In this document: piece after piece, positions 36,038-43,201 of the stretch
How positions within the stretch are numbered: the stretch's first letter is position 1
Layout of the letters: each line of letters opens with the position of its first letter
DNA from: Planctomycetota bacterium
GTDB lineage: Bacteria; Planctomycetota; Phycisphaerae; Phycisphaerales; SM1A02
DNA: 43,201 bases
Direction of reading: 5' to 3'
Assembly: GCA_022568135.1 (NCBI GenBank)
Contig: JADFFQ010000033.1
Location: 1-43,201 of the forward strand
Program-made: the position numbers and the translations under genes
Notes under the pieces: generated by a model
Database searches by the model: none
What the model saw: only the letters and a program-made list of their open reading frames with translations
Told to the model about the DNA's origin: nothing

Positions 36038-36578
36038 TAGTCTGGCTCTCTGTGAGCAAATAGGACGGAGGCGATCCCAGCGCGGGCTTCTGATACACGG
36101 GCTTGTTGAACAGACAGCGGAGCAACTGCTCAAACCGCTCCTCCCGTAGAACGGGATCAGTCATGTCAATGTAAATGCGATTCCGAAGGAATGTTGGAAC
36201 GCACTCATTACCGTGGTCATCGCGCTCTACCACGAGTGCAACGAACCGCTGTGGGCGGTCTATGCTATCGACCTGTTCATACACATCTTTCGAAATGATC
36301 TGTGTCTCAGTTCCGACACCCCCTTCACGGCCATCTGCCTTTGTGGCGTAGGCGGCATCACAGACAACAATCACCTTGTCGACAGTCGGATCGGTGACCA
36401 TTCGCTCCATAAATGCATGCTTGTCATCACCCTCTTTGAGGATCCACTTGTCAAGAACGACATCAACGCCGTTCTCCACTAGGTCTGTTGCGAGTGCTAG
36501 CACCCATGCTTCATGTTCTGGCGACGTCCAACTGTATGAGATGAACGTTCGCGGCGTCTTGACCGGTGTTTCGGGCAC
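36036..36578 (-). pseudogene. SEFIR (TIR-like) domain protein gene, 5' part
   Basis: From GTG 36578 the protein begins VPETPVKTPRTFISYSW and continues SPEHEAWVLALATDLVENG, VVLDKWILKEGDD, VDKVIVVCDAAYATKAD and FLRNRIYIDMTDP. This is the full SEFIR/TIR-like fold (about residues 10-165), a domain used by bacterial immune proteins for NAD+ depletion or signalling. Gene sequence ends at codon 181 (ACT-AGT at 36036-36041); the ORF as it stands runs 12 more residues into the IS end and stops at 35997. The remainder lies at 33887-34805. No clear ribosome binding site is seen. GC is lower than in flanking housekeeping genes. Confidence 0.88.
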
Positions 36579-36712
36579 GATGGAATGATACTGTGATCGC
36601 CTTGTGCCGGGGCCGGCTTGGCCTCTTCCTCATCGAATCTCCATGACTCGCCGCAGCGGCACCGAAACCGGAGATGCCGGGAGGAAATGCCGGGACAGTT
36701 ATCACTTTCTGC

Positions 36713-37711
36713 TCAGGTCAGGGCGGGTTGCCTTTGGGGCTTGTGCGGCTTGGAGTCCTGCGTGTACTGCGTCGGCTCATGGTTCACCGGGCCGGAGTGA
36801 ATCACGTTTGCCCGGAGACGCCGGCCGATGATCTCTTCAGCTCGTTTGCCGTTTTCGATCATCATGGTGATGTCGATACCGGTGTCCACGCTCATCTCCT
36901 GGAGTAGGCACACCAGATCCTCGGTGCAGGTGTTGCCGGTAAAGCCGAACTGATACATGTCGGCACCGGTGGCGGGCTGACCGCCGATCGCCCCAAGCGA
37001 GGTGTCCACATATCTCAAGCCCAGCTCCAGCGCAGCGAAGGTGTTGACGATGCCATTGCCGCGAGTGTCATGGAAGTGGGCGATGAACTCGACATCCGCA
37101 AAGAGCGATTGCAGCTCGCCGATGCGCCGGCGGACCTGAAGCGGGTTGGCGGCGCCGGTCGTGTCGCCGAGCATGATCGTCTGGGCGCCGTGATCGAGAT
37201 AGAACTGCGTCAGGTCGATGACATTCTCGATCGGCACATCACCGGCGATGGGGCAGCCGTAGACCGTGCCGGGGCATCCGATGATTTTGACGCCGAGATC
37301 GCGGGCCCGCTTCATGATCGGTGCATGCGCGCGTTTGGCGTCATCGTGGGACAGGCGGAAGTTGACGAGGTTATGCGCTTCGCTGGCCGAGATCATGAGG
37401 ATGATCTCATCGGCTCCGTAACCCTCCCTCTGGCAAACCTCGAAGCGCTCGAACCCCTTGGCGTTGGGCATCAGCACCACGTAGCTGACGTTGGGCGAGC
37501 GGTCGATACGCTTCAGCACCTCCACGCAATCTGCGAATTGGGGCAACAGCCCGGGATGCGAGAAGCTGGTCACCTCCAGCTTCCTTACGCCGGAGGCGAT
37601 GATGCGATTGATCATCTCGATCTTCTGCTCGGTGGGGATGATCTTGGGGATGGATTGAAGCCCGTCGCGGGCCCAACATTCGCACATGGTCACCGATTCG
37701 GGTAGGGTCAT
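36713..37711 (-). CDS. HMG-CoA-lyase-like DRE-TIM metallolyase lacking the catalytic Cys
   Basis: A 332-residue TIM-barrel enzyme of the HMG-CoA lyase / isopropylmalate synthase superfamily. It keeps Arg15-Asp16 in ARDGLQS, a Cys-rich loop GCPGTVYGCPIAGD, metal ligands His212 and His214 in HFHDTRGN, and Asn260 in TGNTCTED. The Cys-bearing loop GGCPYA of true HMG-CoA lyases is GGQPATG here, with Gln245 in the Cys position (31 residues after the metal His, as in the lyase) and about six extra residues before the Asn. So it may cleave or condense a different acyl-CoA. AGGA lies 6 bases before ATG 37711; the frame is open to 37777. Its 3' end is copied at 32963-33075. Confidence 0.85.
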   Translation of the reverse strand: MTLPESVTMCECWARDGLQSIPKIIPTEQKIEMINRIIASGVRKLEVTSFSHPGLLPQFADCVEVLKRIDRSPNVSYVVLMPNAKGFERFEVCQREGYGADEIILMISASEAHNLVNFRLSHDDAKRAHAPIMKRARDLGVKIIGCPGTVYGCPIAGDVPIENVIDLTQFYLDHGAQTIMLGDTTGAANPLQVRRRIGELQSLFADVEFIAHFHDTRGNGIVNTFAALELGLRYVDTSLGAIGGQPATGADMYQFGFTGNTCTEDLVCLLQEMSVDTGIDITMMIENGKRAEEIIGRRLRANVIHSGPVNHEPTQYTQDSKPHKPQRQPALT

Positions 37712-37872
37712 CGTGTTTCCTCGCCGGTTGTTGATGCGCAGTGGTGCTGCCGACCGATACGCCGACATGTGGACCAATCCCCCCCGGCCGGTATGGTACT
37801 TGACAACGGCGGCGGTAGGGCGATAGTGCCCGGTCTTGGAGCCTCATCCTGCATCACGAGGAATGCCCTGCA

Positions 37873-38251
37873 ATGACTGATTCCGACAGAAGTGGCGATG
37901 TACCGGGAAGCTACCGCCCGACGGCCGATGAAGTTGACGATCTCATCCGACGGGCCGCAAGCCATCGTCTGGGGACTGATTTTCTGCTTCACGGCACGCT
38001 CGACGCGGTGGCCGCAACCTTCCAGGCCCACGCCTTTGTGGTCGAGGCTGCCCGCAACGTCCTGGCCGACGCCCGGCAGCGGCCGGAAATCAAAACCACA
38101 TCAGCGGCCTCTCGCGCCGCCACTCGCGCTTGAAGCGCTCAAGGAGCGAGCCGACCGGCCCATGGTCGCCGAGTATATCGAGTTTCTTGAGAAATCGCGG
38201 CGCGGCCTGTGCCTCGGTCACGGCCAGACCAAGCGCAACCCGGTGAGGTAA
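37873..38251 (+). pseudogene. Frameshifted small gene directly upstream of lpxB
   Basis: From ATG 37873 one frame reads YRPTADEVDDLIRRA, TDFLLHGTLDAVAATFQAHA and VVEAARNVLADARQRPEIK, then runs out of phase until 38133. The +1 frame takes over around 38090-38120 with LEALKERADRPMVAEYIEFL and EKSRRGLCLGHGQ, ending TAA at 38249-38251, immediately before the lpxB start. Both halves look like real protein, so I infer one gene of about 125 codons with a 1-base indel, possibly in the AAAA run near 38093. The family is not known to me. A sequence error is as likely as a true mutation. Confidence 0.55.
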
Positions 38252-39448
38252 GTGTCGGCCCAGCGCCTGCGTATCCTATTCTCCACATTCGAACCCAGCG
38301 GCGATGCCCTGGCGGCGGACGCGATCACCGTAATGCTCCGACGCAATCCTCAGCTGATGATCTACGCCCTCGGTGGCGCGAAGATGCAATCAGCCGGGGC
38401 CGAGTTGATCGAGCACACGACCGACCGCGGCTCGATGTTCCTGGAGACGGTGGCCCAGGTATGGTCACATCGCAAACGGCTGCAACGGCTGCGCGCTTGG
38501 CTCACGCGGCACCGCATCGACGCCTTGGTTCCGCTTGACAGCCCGGCCGGGAACTGGTCCATCTGCAAGCTCGTGCGCCGCGTGCAGCCAGAGGCGAAGA
38601 TCGTGCACCTGGTCGCGCCGCAGTTGTGGGCCTGGGCGCCGTGGCGGGTTCGTCGCCTCCGCCGGCTGACCGATCACGTGCTGTGCATTCTCCCGTTCGA
38701 GCCGCAGTGGTTCGCCGCACGCGGTGTCCGGGCAACGTTCGTGGGTCATCCCGTATTCGATCCTTCGTGCCGCCGCTCGCCCGAATCGAGCGACGCTCTG
38801 CCGCCCGGCCAACCGCGCCTCGCCCTGCTGCCCGGATCGCGCAAGGGTGAAGTAACACGCAACTGGCCGACCATGCTCAAGGCCTTCCTCCAACTGCGCC
38901 AAGCGCACCCACATCTGCACGGTACGGTTGCCGCGCTGAATGATCGCATCGAACAACTGCTGCGCCAGATCTCGCAGAAAGAATGTGGCGGCGCCGACTG
39001 GCCTGAGCACCTGACCCTGCTCACCGCTCAGACCGACGCGGTGCTGGACTGGTGCGACCTGGCCCTGGTCGCCTCGGGCACCGTCACGCTCGAGCTGGCC
39101 CGGCGCGCCAAACCCATGGTGATCATGTACAACATGCCTTGGCTGTCCATCGTGGCCATGGGCTGGATGGTCCGTACCCGCACGTTCACTCTGCCGAACC
39201 TTGTTTCGCAATCGGCCGGCCTCGGCCGCGCCGTGCCGGAGCTAGTCCCGCATTTCGGCCAGGTCAAGCCGGTCGTCCGCGAGCTGCAAACACTCTTGAA
39301 CAACGAGGACGTTGCTCAGCGTCAGCGCTCCGCCCTGGCCGAGGTCGCCGCCCAATTCGACGACGAACGTTTCACCGACGCCGCCCCCCGCCAAATCCTG
39401 GCCGCTATTGCCGTTCCCTCTCCCCTCCGAGGGGAGAGGGCAGGGTGA
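38252..39448 (+). CDS. lpxB: Lipid-A-disaccharide synthase LpxB
   Basis: LpxB joins UDP-2,3-diacylglucosamine and lipid X to make the lipid A disaccharide at the inner membrane. The 398-residue protein shows ILFSTFEPSGDALAADAI near the start, VAPQLWAWAPWRVRRLR, FVGHPVFD, LALLPGSRKGEVTRNWP, and ALVASGTVTLELAR near the end, all typical of this GT19 enzyme. The start is GTG 38252, directly after the TAA of the preceding frame. The last residues VPSPLRGERAG and the stop codon come from a CTCCCCTC-type repeat (39416 onward), so the original C-terminus has been replaced or extended. lpxI, the enzyme that makes lipid X, lies about 3 kb away on the opposite strand. Confidence 0.95.
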   Translation: MSAQRLRILFSTFEPSGDALAADAITVMLRRNPQLMIYALGGAKMQSAGAELIEHTTDRGSMFLETVAQVWSHRKRLQRLRAWLTRHRIDALVPLDSPAGNWSICKLVRRVQPEAKIVHLVAPQLWAWAPWRVRRLRRLTDHVLCILPFEPQWFAARGVRATFVGHPVFDPSCRRSPESSDALPPGQPRLALLPGSRKGEVTRNWPTMLKAFLQLRQAHPHLHGTVAALNDRIEQLLRQISQKECGGADWPEHLTLLTAQTDAVLDWCDLALVASGTVTLELARRAKPMVIMYNMPWLSIVAMGWMVRTRTFTLPNLVSQSAGLGRAVPELVPHFGQVKPVVRELQTLLNNEDVAQRQRSALAEVAAQFDDERFTDAAPRQILAAIAVPSPLRGERAG

Positions 39449-39520
39449 GGGGTCAGAATACGCTCCCCTCCAAGGGGAGAGGGCAGGGTGAGGGGTTCAG
39501 AACACGCTCCCCTCGACGAC
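39416..39520. repeat. Tandem palindromic CTCCCCTC repeat at the end of lpxB
   Basis: Two units of 43-44 bases (39420-39462 and 39463-39506) and the start of a third. Each contains CTCCCCTCC.AGGGGAG (palindromic), AGGGCAGGGTGAGGGG and a CAGAA.ACG end. The TGA inside the first unit is the lpxB stop codon. Same element type as 3262-3297 in the kinase gene. Confidence 0.85.
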
Positions 39521-39913
39521 GAGCCGCGGAACCACCGCCGCGCGAAGCCCTTGACGCCTTCGGCCTCGATGACGACGAGAAGCTGTAGCCCTCCGGAGTC
39601 CACGCCTCGCTTCACGCCCCGGACAGCGGCCCGGCAACGTGCCGCCAAGCGCCTCTGCCCAACTGTTTTCTTGATATACCCAAAGCCCAGGGATTCCTAT
39701 CCCTGGGCGTTTCTCATGCGTGTGAGAATGGCATTAAGGCACGGAGGGACAGAGGGTTAGAGCAGCGGTACGACTTGATCGATCGGCCGTGGATGCGCGC
39801 GTTTTCACGCACCGACACCGACGGCCACCGCATCTTCTTCCAAACCCGGCTCGATTGTCCATCCGCTCCCGGCAGCATACATTCACGTTCACTAGCATCA
39901 CAACTGGGTGCTG
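39521..39913. other. Intergenic region between lpxB and the ATPase gene
   Basis: No complete gene is seen. A short plus-strand stretch ending at 39588 reads REALDAFGLDDDEKL before a stop and might be a displaced protein tail. A strong terminator lies at 39685-39714, and a CACGGAGGGACAGAGGG-like repeat fragment at 39735-39757. Confidence 0.5.
39685..39714 (+). terminator. Rho-independent terminator downstream of lpxB
   Basis: GCCCAGGGAT (39685-39694) and ATCCCTGGGC (39699-39708) form a perfect 10-base-pair stem with loop TCCT, followed by GTTTCTC. It probably ends the lpxB transcript; AAA precedes the stem, so some activity from the other side is possible. Confidence 0.85.
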
Positions 39914-42118
39914 ATGTCGAAGAAGGGAATGTCGGACGAGATGGACAAGTTAAACATCGACCTAAAGAATTGCTACGGGATAAAGACACTCAAGAGGCAA
40001 TTTGATTTCTCCGAGCACACAGTTTTCGCCATCTATGCGCCTAATGCCTCGATGAAGTCTTCGCTGGCACAGACCTTCAAGGACGTAGCTGCCGGAGCGC
40101 AATCAAACGATCGAATATTTCCGGATCGAGTGTGCCAGAGGAAGATCACCGATGAGAACGAGGTTGATCTACCCATGGAAAGCGTGTTTGTTGTTCGTCC
40201 CTACGATGAGGAGGTTGGTCACACCGAAAAGACTTCTACTTTGCTCGTGAACAGCACGCTGAGAAAGGAATACGAACAACTTCACACCAAGATTGACAAG
40301 TCCACTGAGGCTTTCCTGAAGGCTCTAAAGAAGCAATCCGGTTCGAAGAAAGATTTGGAGAAAGAGATTTCCTCCGCGTTCACTAGGAGTGATGATCAGT
40401 TTTACGTCGCGCTGACACGGGTGAAAGATGAACTAGCAAGCCAACACGACGCTCCATACGCCGACATCAAGTACGATACAATCTTTAATGACAAGGTCCT
40501 GACCTTCCTCGGAACGAAGGACGTTAAGACAGCAATAGAGAGCTACATCAAGAGATACAATGAGCTCCTGGCAGGCTCAACCTATTTCAAGAAGGGTACC
40601 TTCAACTATTATAACGCCAGCACCATTGCGAAAAGCCTGGCTGACAATGGGTTTTTCAATGCCAAGCATACCGTAAGCTTAAATGCCGAAACAAAGCTGG
40701 AAATCACCAGTCAGAAGCAGCTTGAGGAACTGATCGCGAAGGAGAAGGAGGGCATCTCGAAAGATAAGGAACTCAGAAAGAAGTTCGCCGACATTGACAA
40801 GCTGATTTACAAGAACGTGGATCTTCGGAGCTTCGGGGCTTATGTGGCAGATCAGGAGGGGCTTCTTTCAAAACTGGCAAACATCGATGCATTCAAGGAA
40901 GAGGTGTGGAAATCGTACTTCAAGGCGCAGAATCAGCTTTACACGGACTTGATCACGGATTACCAGGCTGCGGAGGAAAGGAAAAGGCAGATTGAGAAAG
41001 AAGCTCGTCAAGAAAGGACGCAGTGGGAGTCGGTAATCGAGATGTTCAATGACCGATTTGTTGTCCCCTTCAAGTTAACTCCCAAGAATAGAGTCTCTGT
41101 CATTCTGGGTCAGGAGCCAATGCTCAGTCTGGGGTTCACCTTTGAGGATGGAGACGGCAAGACACTTGTGGAGAGGGCCGCGTTGATGCAGGTGCTAAGC
41201 ACGGGCGAGAAGAAGGCTTTCTACGTCCTGAACATCATTTTTGAGGTTGAGGCTCGAAAGAAGACGAGGCAGGAAACCGTTTTCGTTGTGGACGACATTG
41301 CCGACTCCTTCGACTACCAGAACAAGTACGCCATCATTCAGTATTTGCAGGACATTGCGGAAGAACCCTACTTCAAGCAGATCATCCTGACGCACAACTT
41401 TGACTTCTTCCGCACTATAAGCAGCAGATTCGTTCGCTATTCGCACTGTCTCATGGCTTCCAAGAGCAGTACTGGGATTGCCTTAGAACAAGCAGCAGGC
41501 ATCAAGAACGTGTTCGTGAACGATTGGAAGCCCAGTTTCTTCACTGACCCCAAGAAGAGGATTGCTTCTATCCCCTTCATTCGGAACATCATCGAATATA
41601 CGAAGGGAGACGATGATCCCGGTTTCATTAGGCTCAGTTGCCTGTTGCATTGGAAACCCGACTCCGTTGTCATCACCCAAACAGAGCTCGATTCCATTTA
41701 CAACACAGTGTTTGGTACAACTGGAGCCTCTGCTGATGGATCGAGTCTAGTGATTGACGTAATCCGTCGGGAAGCGAGTGAATGCCTCAGCGCGGGCGAT
41801 GGTTTCAACTTTGAAAACAAGATTGTACTCTCAATTGCCATACGACTTGCTGCTGAGCAATTTATGGCAAACCGAATTAATGACGCCAAGTTCGTGTCCG
41901 CCATCAATTCCAATCAAACACCTACGCTGTTGAAACAATTCAAGGACATGTTCAGCAGTGAGATTGGCAACATCAAAACCATTGAGCGTGTGATACTCAT
42001 GACACCGGAGAACATTCACCTGAATTCATTCATGTACGAGCCGATTGTGGACATGTCCGCTGAGCATCTGAAGAAGCTCTATCAAGAAGTATTGGCGCTC
42101 CAAGGAGGTAGCGAGTAG
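39914..42118 (+). CDS. Large SMC/ABC-like ATPase, probable phage-defence protein
   Basis: A protein of about 734 residues with an ABC/SMC-type ATPase split around a long helical middle. The N-terminus reads LNIDLKNCYGIKTLKRQFDF, then a degenerate Walker A APNASMKSSLAQTF. The C-terminal half has the ABC-signature-like VLSTGEKKAFYVLNIIFEVE, Walker B VFVVDDIADSFDYQNKYAII and the switch His in QIILTHNFDFF. The last about 250 residues match nothing I know and may be an effector. Similar overall design is seen in RloC/PrrC-type and other anti-phage ATPases, so defence is likely but not shown. GC is clearly lower than in neighbouring core genes, suggesting transfer. ATGs at 39914, 39929 and 39941 are all possible starts; 39941 fits the conserved N-terminus best. 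Confidence 0.85.
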   Translation: MSKKGMSDEMDKLNIDLKNCYGIKTLKRQFDFSEHTVFAIYAPNASMKSSLAQTFKDVAAGAQSNDRIFPDRVCQRKITDENEVDLPMESVFVVRPYDEEVGHTEKTSTLLVNSTLRKEYEQLHTKIDKSTEAFLKALKKQSGSKKDLEKEISSAFTRSDDQFYVALTRVKDELASQHDAPYADIKYDTIFNDKVLTFLGTKDVKTAIESYIKRYNELLAGSTYFKKGTFNYYNASTIAKSLADNGFFNAKHTVSLNAETKLEITSQKQLEELIAKEKEGISKDKELRKKFADIDKLIYKNVDLRSFGAYVADQEGLLSKLANIDAFKEEVWKSYFKAQNQLYTDLITDYQAAEERKRQIEKEARQERTQWESVIEMFNDRFVVPFKLTPKNRVSVILGQEPMLSLGFTFEDGDGKTLVERAALMQVLSTGEKKAFYVLNIIFEVEARKKTRQETVFVVDDIADSFDYQNKYAIIQYLQDIAEEPYFKQIILTHNFDFFRTISSRFVRYSHCLMASKSSTGIALEQAAGIKNVFVNDWKPSFFTDPKKRIASIPFIRNIIEYTKGDDDPGFIRLSCLLHWKPDSVVITQTELDSIYNTVFGTTGASADGSSLVIDVIRREASECLSAGDGFNFENKIVLSIAIRLAAEQFMANRINDAKFVSAINSNQTPTLLKQFKDMFSSEIGNIKTIERVILMTPENIHLNSFMYEPIVDMSAEHLKKLYQEVLALQGGSE

Positions 42119-42343
42119 GATGGGTCACACGGGAGGGCGTACGTGTCAGGTTGATTTATTTGGGGGAAGAGAAAGGGACGGGAGTCTCTTTCGGGGTGCA
42201 TGCGCCGCGTCATCACGCCATCATCTTGTGGCAACACTTCGAAGCACGATCGGCGGCCCCCGCCGGCCAATATGGCGAGGCCAACCGGCCGCGATGGGGC
42301 ACGAGTGTTCAGCCATAAACCGACAGCCTGACAGCCCCATCCG

Positions 42344-42618
42344 TGCGCGCGGGGCGGGTTGAGGTCGCGCTGGCGGGCACAAGATGGTCGAAGTTAGGCC
42401 GAGATAAGCCTCCGAAGCGCTGACTTAGCGCTGAGATAAGCCGAGATAAGCCTCGGTTAGCCGAAGTTATTGTGCGCATAGCCCGGCCGGCGCGCGCCCA
42501 AAGGCCCGTTCGGCAAGCGTGGCGCGCGCAAGACAGGCCGACCCTCGATAGGCGGTCAGAATCAAGGCCCCCGGAAGTGCGAAGTGCGCGCCCAGACTGC
42601 TGCGCGCGCAGATGTGAC
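42344..42618. repeat. Dispersed repeat of about 270 bp, copy 2 (downstream of lpxI)
   Basis: Same ordered blocks as 6105-6376 in the same orientation, including GGGTTGAGGTCGCGC at 42356-42370, the 25-base ATAAGC...TTAT hairpin block (identical, 42446-42470), and CTGCTGCGCGCGC at the end. This copy has an extra GATAAGCCGA unit before the hairpin block. It lies directly after the stop of the minus-strand lpxI, as copy 1 lies after rtcB. Confidence 0.75.
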
Positions 42619-42626
42619 AGGAGTTT

Positions 42627-43201
42627 TCAGGCCCGTGGTGTGCGCGGGTCGGTTCGGCTGATGCCGACGATGGCGATCCCGGCTTGGTTTGCGGCTTCGA
42701 TGACCTGTGGCTTGTCGATCATGATCACCTCGGCGGCACGCACAGCCACACACCCCGCCCCCGCGCCGGCGAGACGCTCGATGGTGACCGGGCCGATCGC
42801 AGGGACGTCAAAGCGCATATCGTGATCGTCACTGGGGGCCTTGAGCAACGTCCAACCGCCGCGGCCATTGAGCCGCCCGGCCCGCTCGATCATGGCGTCC
42901 GTTCCCTCCAGCGACTCGACCGCGATGACCTCGCCCTGACACACTGCGATCGATTGGCCGATATCCAGCTTGACCAGGCGTTTGAGGGTCGGCCAACCGC
43001 GGGCGATATCCGACTGCTGTTGTGGTGTCGGGGCCGCCGGAGTCATTGGGCCATCGTCTGCGAGATGATCGGTGATGTGCGTCGTCGAATCGATGAGGGT
43101 AATGCCGCTTTCTCGCAGTTCCTCGGCCAGGGCCATGAGCACAGCGGCATTTCGCCGATCATTACGCATGCGTCGATACCACAGCTTTAGAGCCCGCCAA
43201 T
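42627..43201 (-). CDS. lpxI: LpxI family UDP-2,3-diacylglucosamine pyrophosphatase, C-terminal part
   Basis: About 191 C-terminal residues are visible; the frame is open to the right edge (WRALKLWYRRMRNDRRNAAV), so the start lies outside. LpxI hydrolyses UDP-2,3-diacylglucosamine to lipid X, the step before LpxB. Typical LpxI/DUF1009 landmarks are MALAEELRESGITLIDSTTH, GWPTLKRLVKLDIGQSIAVC, VIAVESLEGTDAMIERAG, LLKAPSDDHDMRFDVPAIG and the end AGIAIVGISRTDP. In planctomycete-type genomes lpxI can stand near other lipid A genes, as here with lpxB about 3.2 kb away. Confidence 0.93.
   Translation of the reverse strand, partial: WRALKLWYRRMRNDRRNAAVLMALAEELRESGITLIDSTTHITDHLADDGPMTPAAPTPQQQSDIARGWPTLKRLVKLDIGQSIAVCQGEVIAVESLEGTDAMIERAGRLNGRGGWTLLKAPSDDHDMRFDVPAIGPVTIERLAGAGAGCVAVRAAEVIMIDKPQVIEAANQAGIAIVGISRTDPRTPRA

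Noticed and set aside
42171..42192. GAAAGGGAC/GTCTCTTTC hairpin after the ATPase gene as a terminator
   Set aside because: The stem has a wobble pair and is followed by GGGG, not by a T run; possible but not supported.

Overview
The window looks like chromosomal DNA of a planctomycete, most likely of the Phycisphaerae type. This is inferred from gene content: a DUF1501 protein, a Ser/Thr kinase with 42-residue TPRs beside an X6-type sigma factor, a dockerin-like remnant, a porin-like N-terminus typical of these bacteria, and high GC with islands of lower GC. Lipid A genes (lpxB, lpxI) imply a Gram-negative outer membrane.

Layout. 1-6400: end of a DUF1501 gene, a small unknown gene, a kinase/ECF sigma pair (minus strand), a secreted coiled-coil protein with a strong terminator, and a dockerin-like remnant. 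6430-8460: RNA repair pair rtcB and archease (minus). 8541-14866: SUF iron-sulfur operon, Rrf2 regulator-sufB-sufC-sufD-sufS-sufU-sufT, behind a clear sigma70-type promoter. 14885-29651: a large chemotaxis locus. CheX, CheY and a FapA-like protein lie on the minus strand; CheA (split by a frameshift), CheW, a truncated porin-like ORF, a very unusual chemoreceptor, CheR, CheD, an HDOD protein, CheY, a second CheX-like protein and CheB lie on the plus strand. 29862-31421: a monooxygenase-fold protein and a RimK-like ATP-grasp ligase. 31440-36580: a rearranged accessory island with an unknown possibly nuclease-like gene, short repeats, a copied fragment of the neighbouring lyase gene, a zinc-ribbon membrane protein, and a SEFIR-domain gene cut in two by an IS630-type element. 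36713-43201: an HMG-CoA-lyase-like gene, a frameshifted small gene, lpxB, a low-GC defence-like ATPase and the end of lpxI.

Most notable. (1) The chemoreceptor at 21923-25348 is a single 1141-residue ORF. It joins a signal peptide, a beta-carbonic anhydrase domain with all zinc and dyad residues, a His/Ser/Gly-rich linker, a membrane-anchored helical sensor, HAMP, and a full MCP signalling domain with a CheR-docking-like C-terminus. It sits inside a complete che gene set, which suggests CO2/bicarbonate or pH sensing linked to catalysis. (2) The SEFIR gene can be rebuilt in frame as 485 codons by removing the IS630 element and one TA. (3) A dispersed repeat of about 270 bp lies just downstream of both rtcB and lpxI.

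All calls come from reading the sequence and remembered family motifs; no database search was run.
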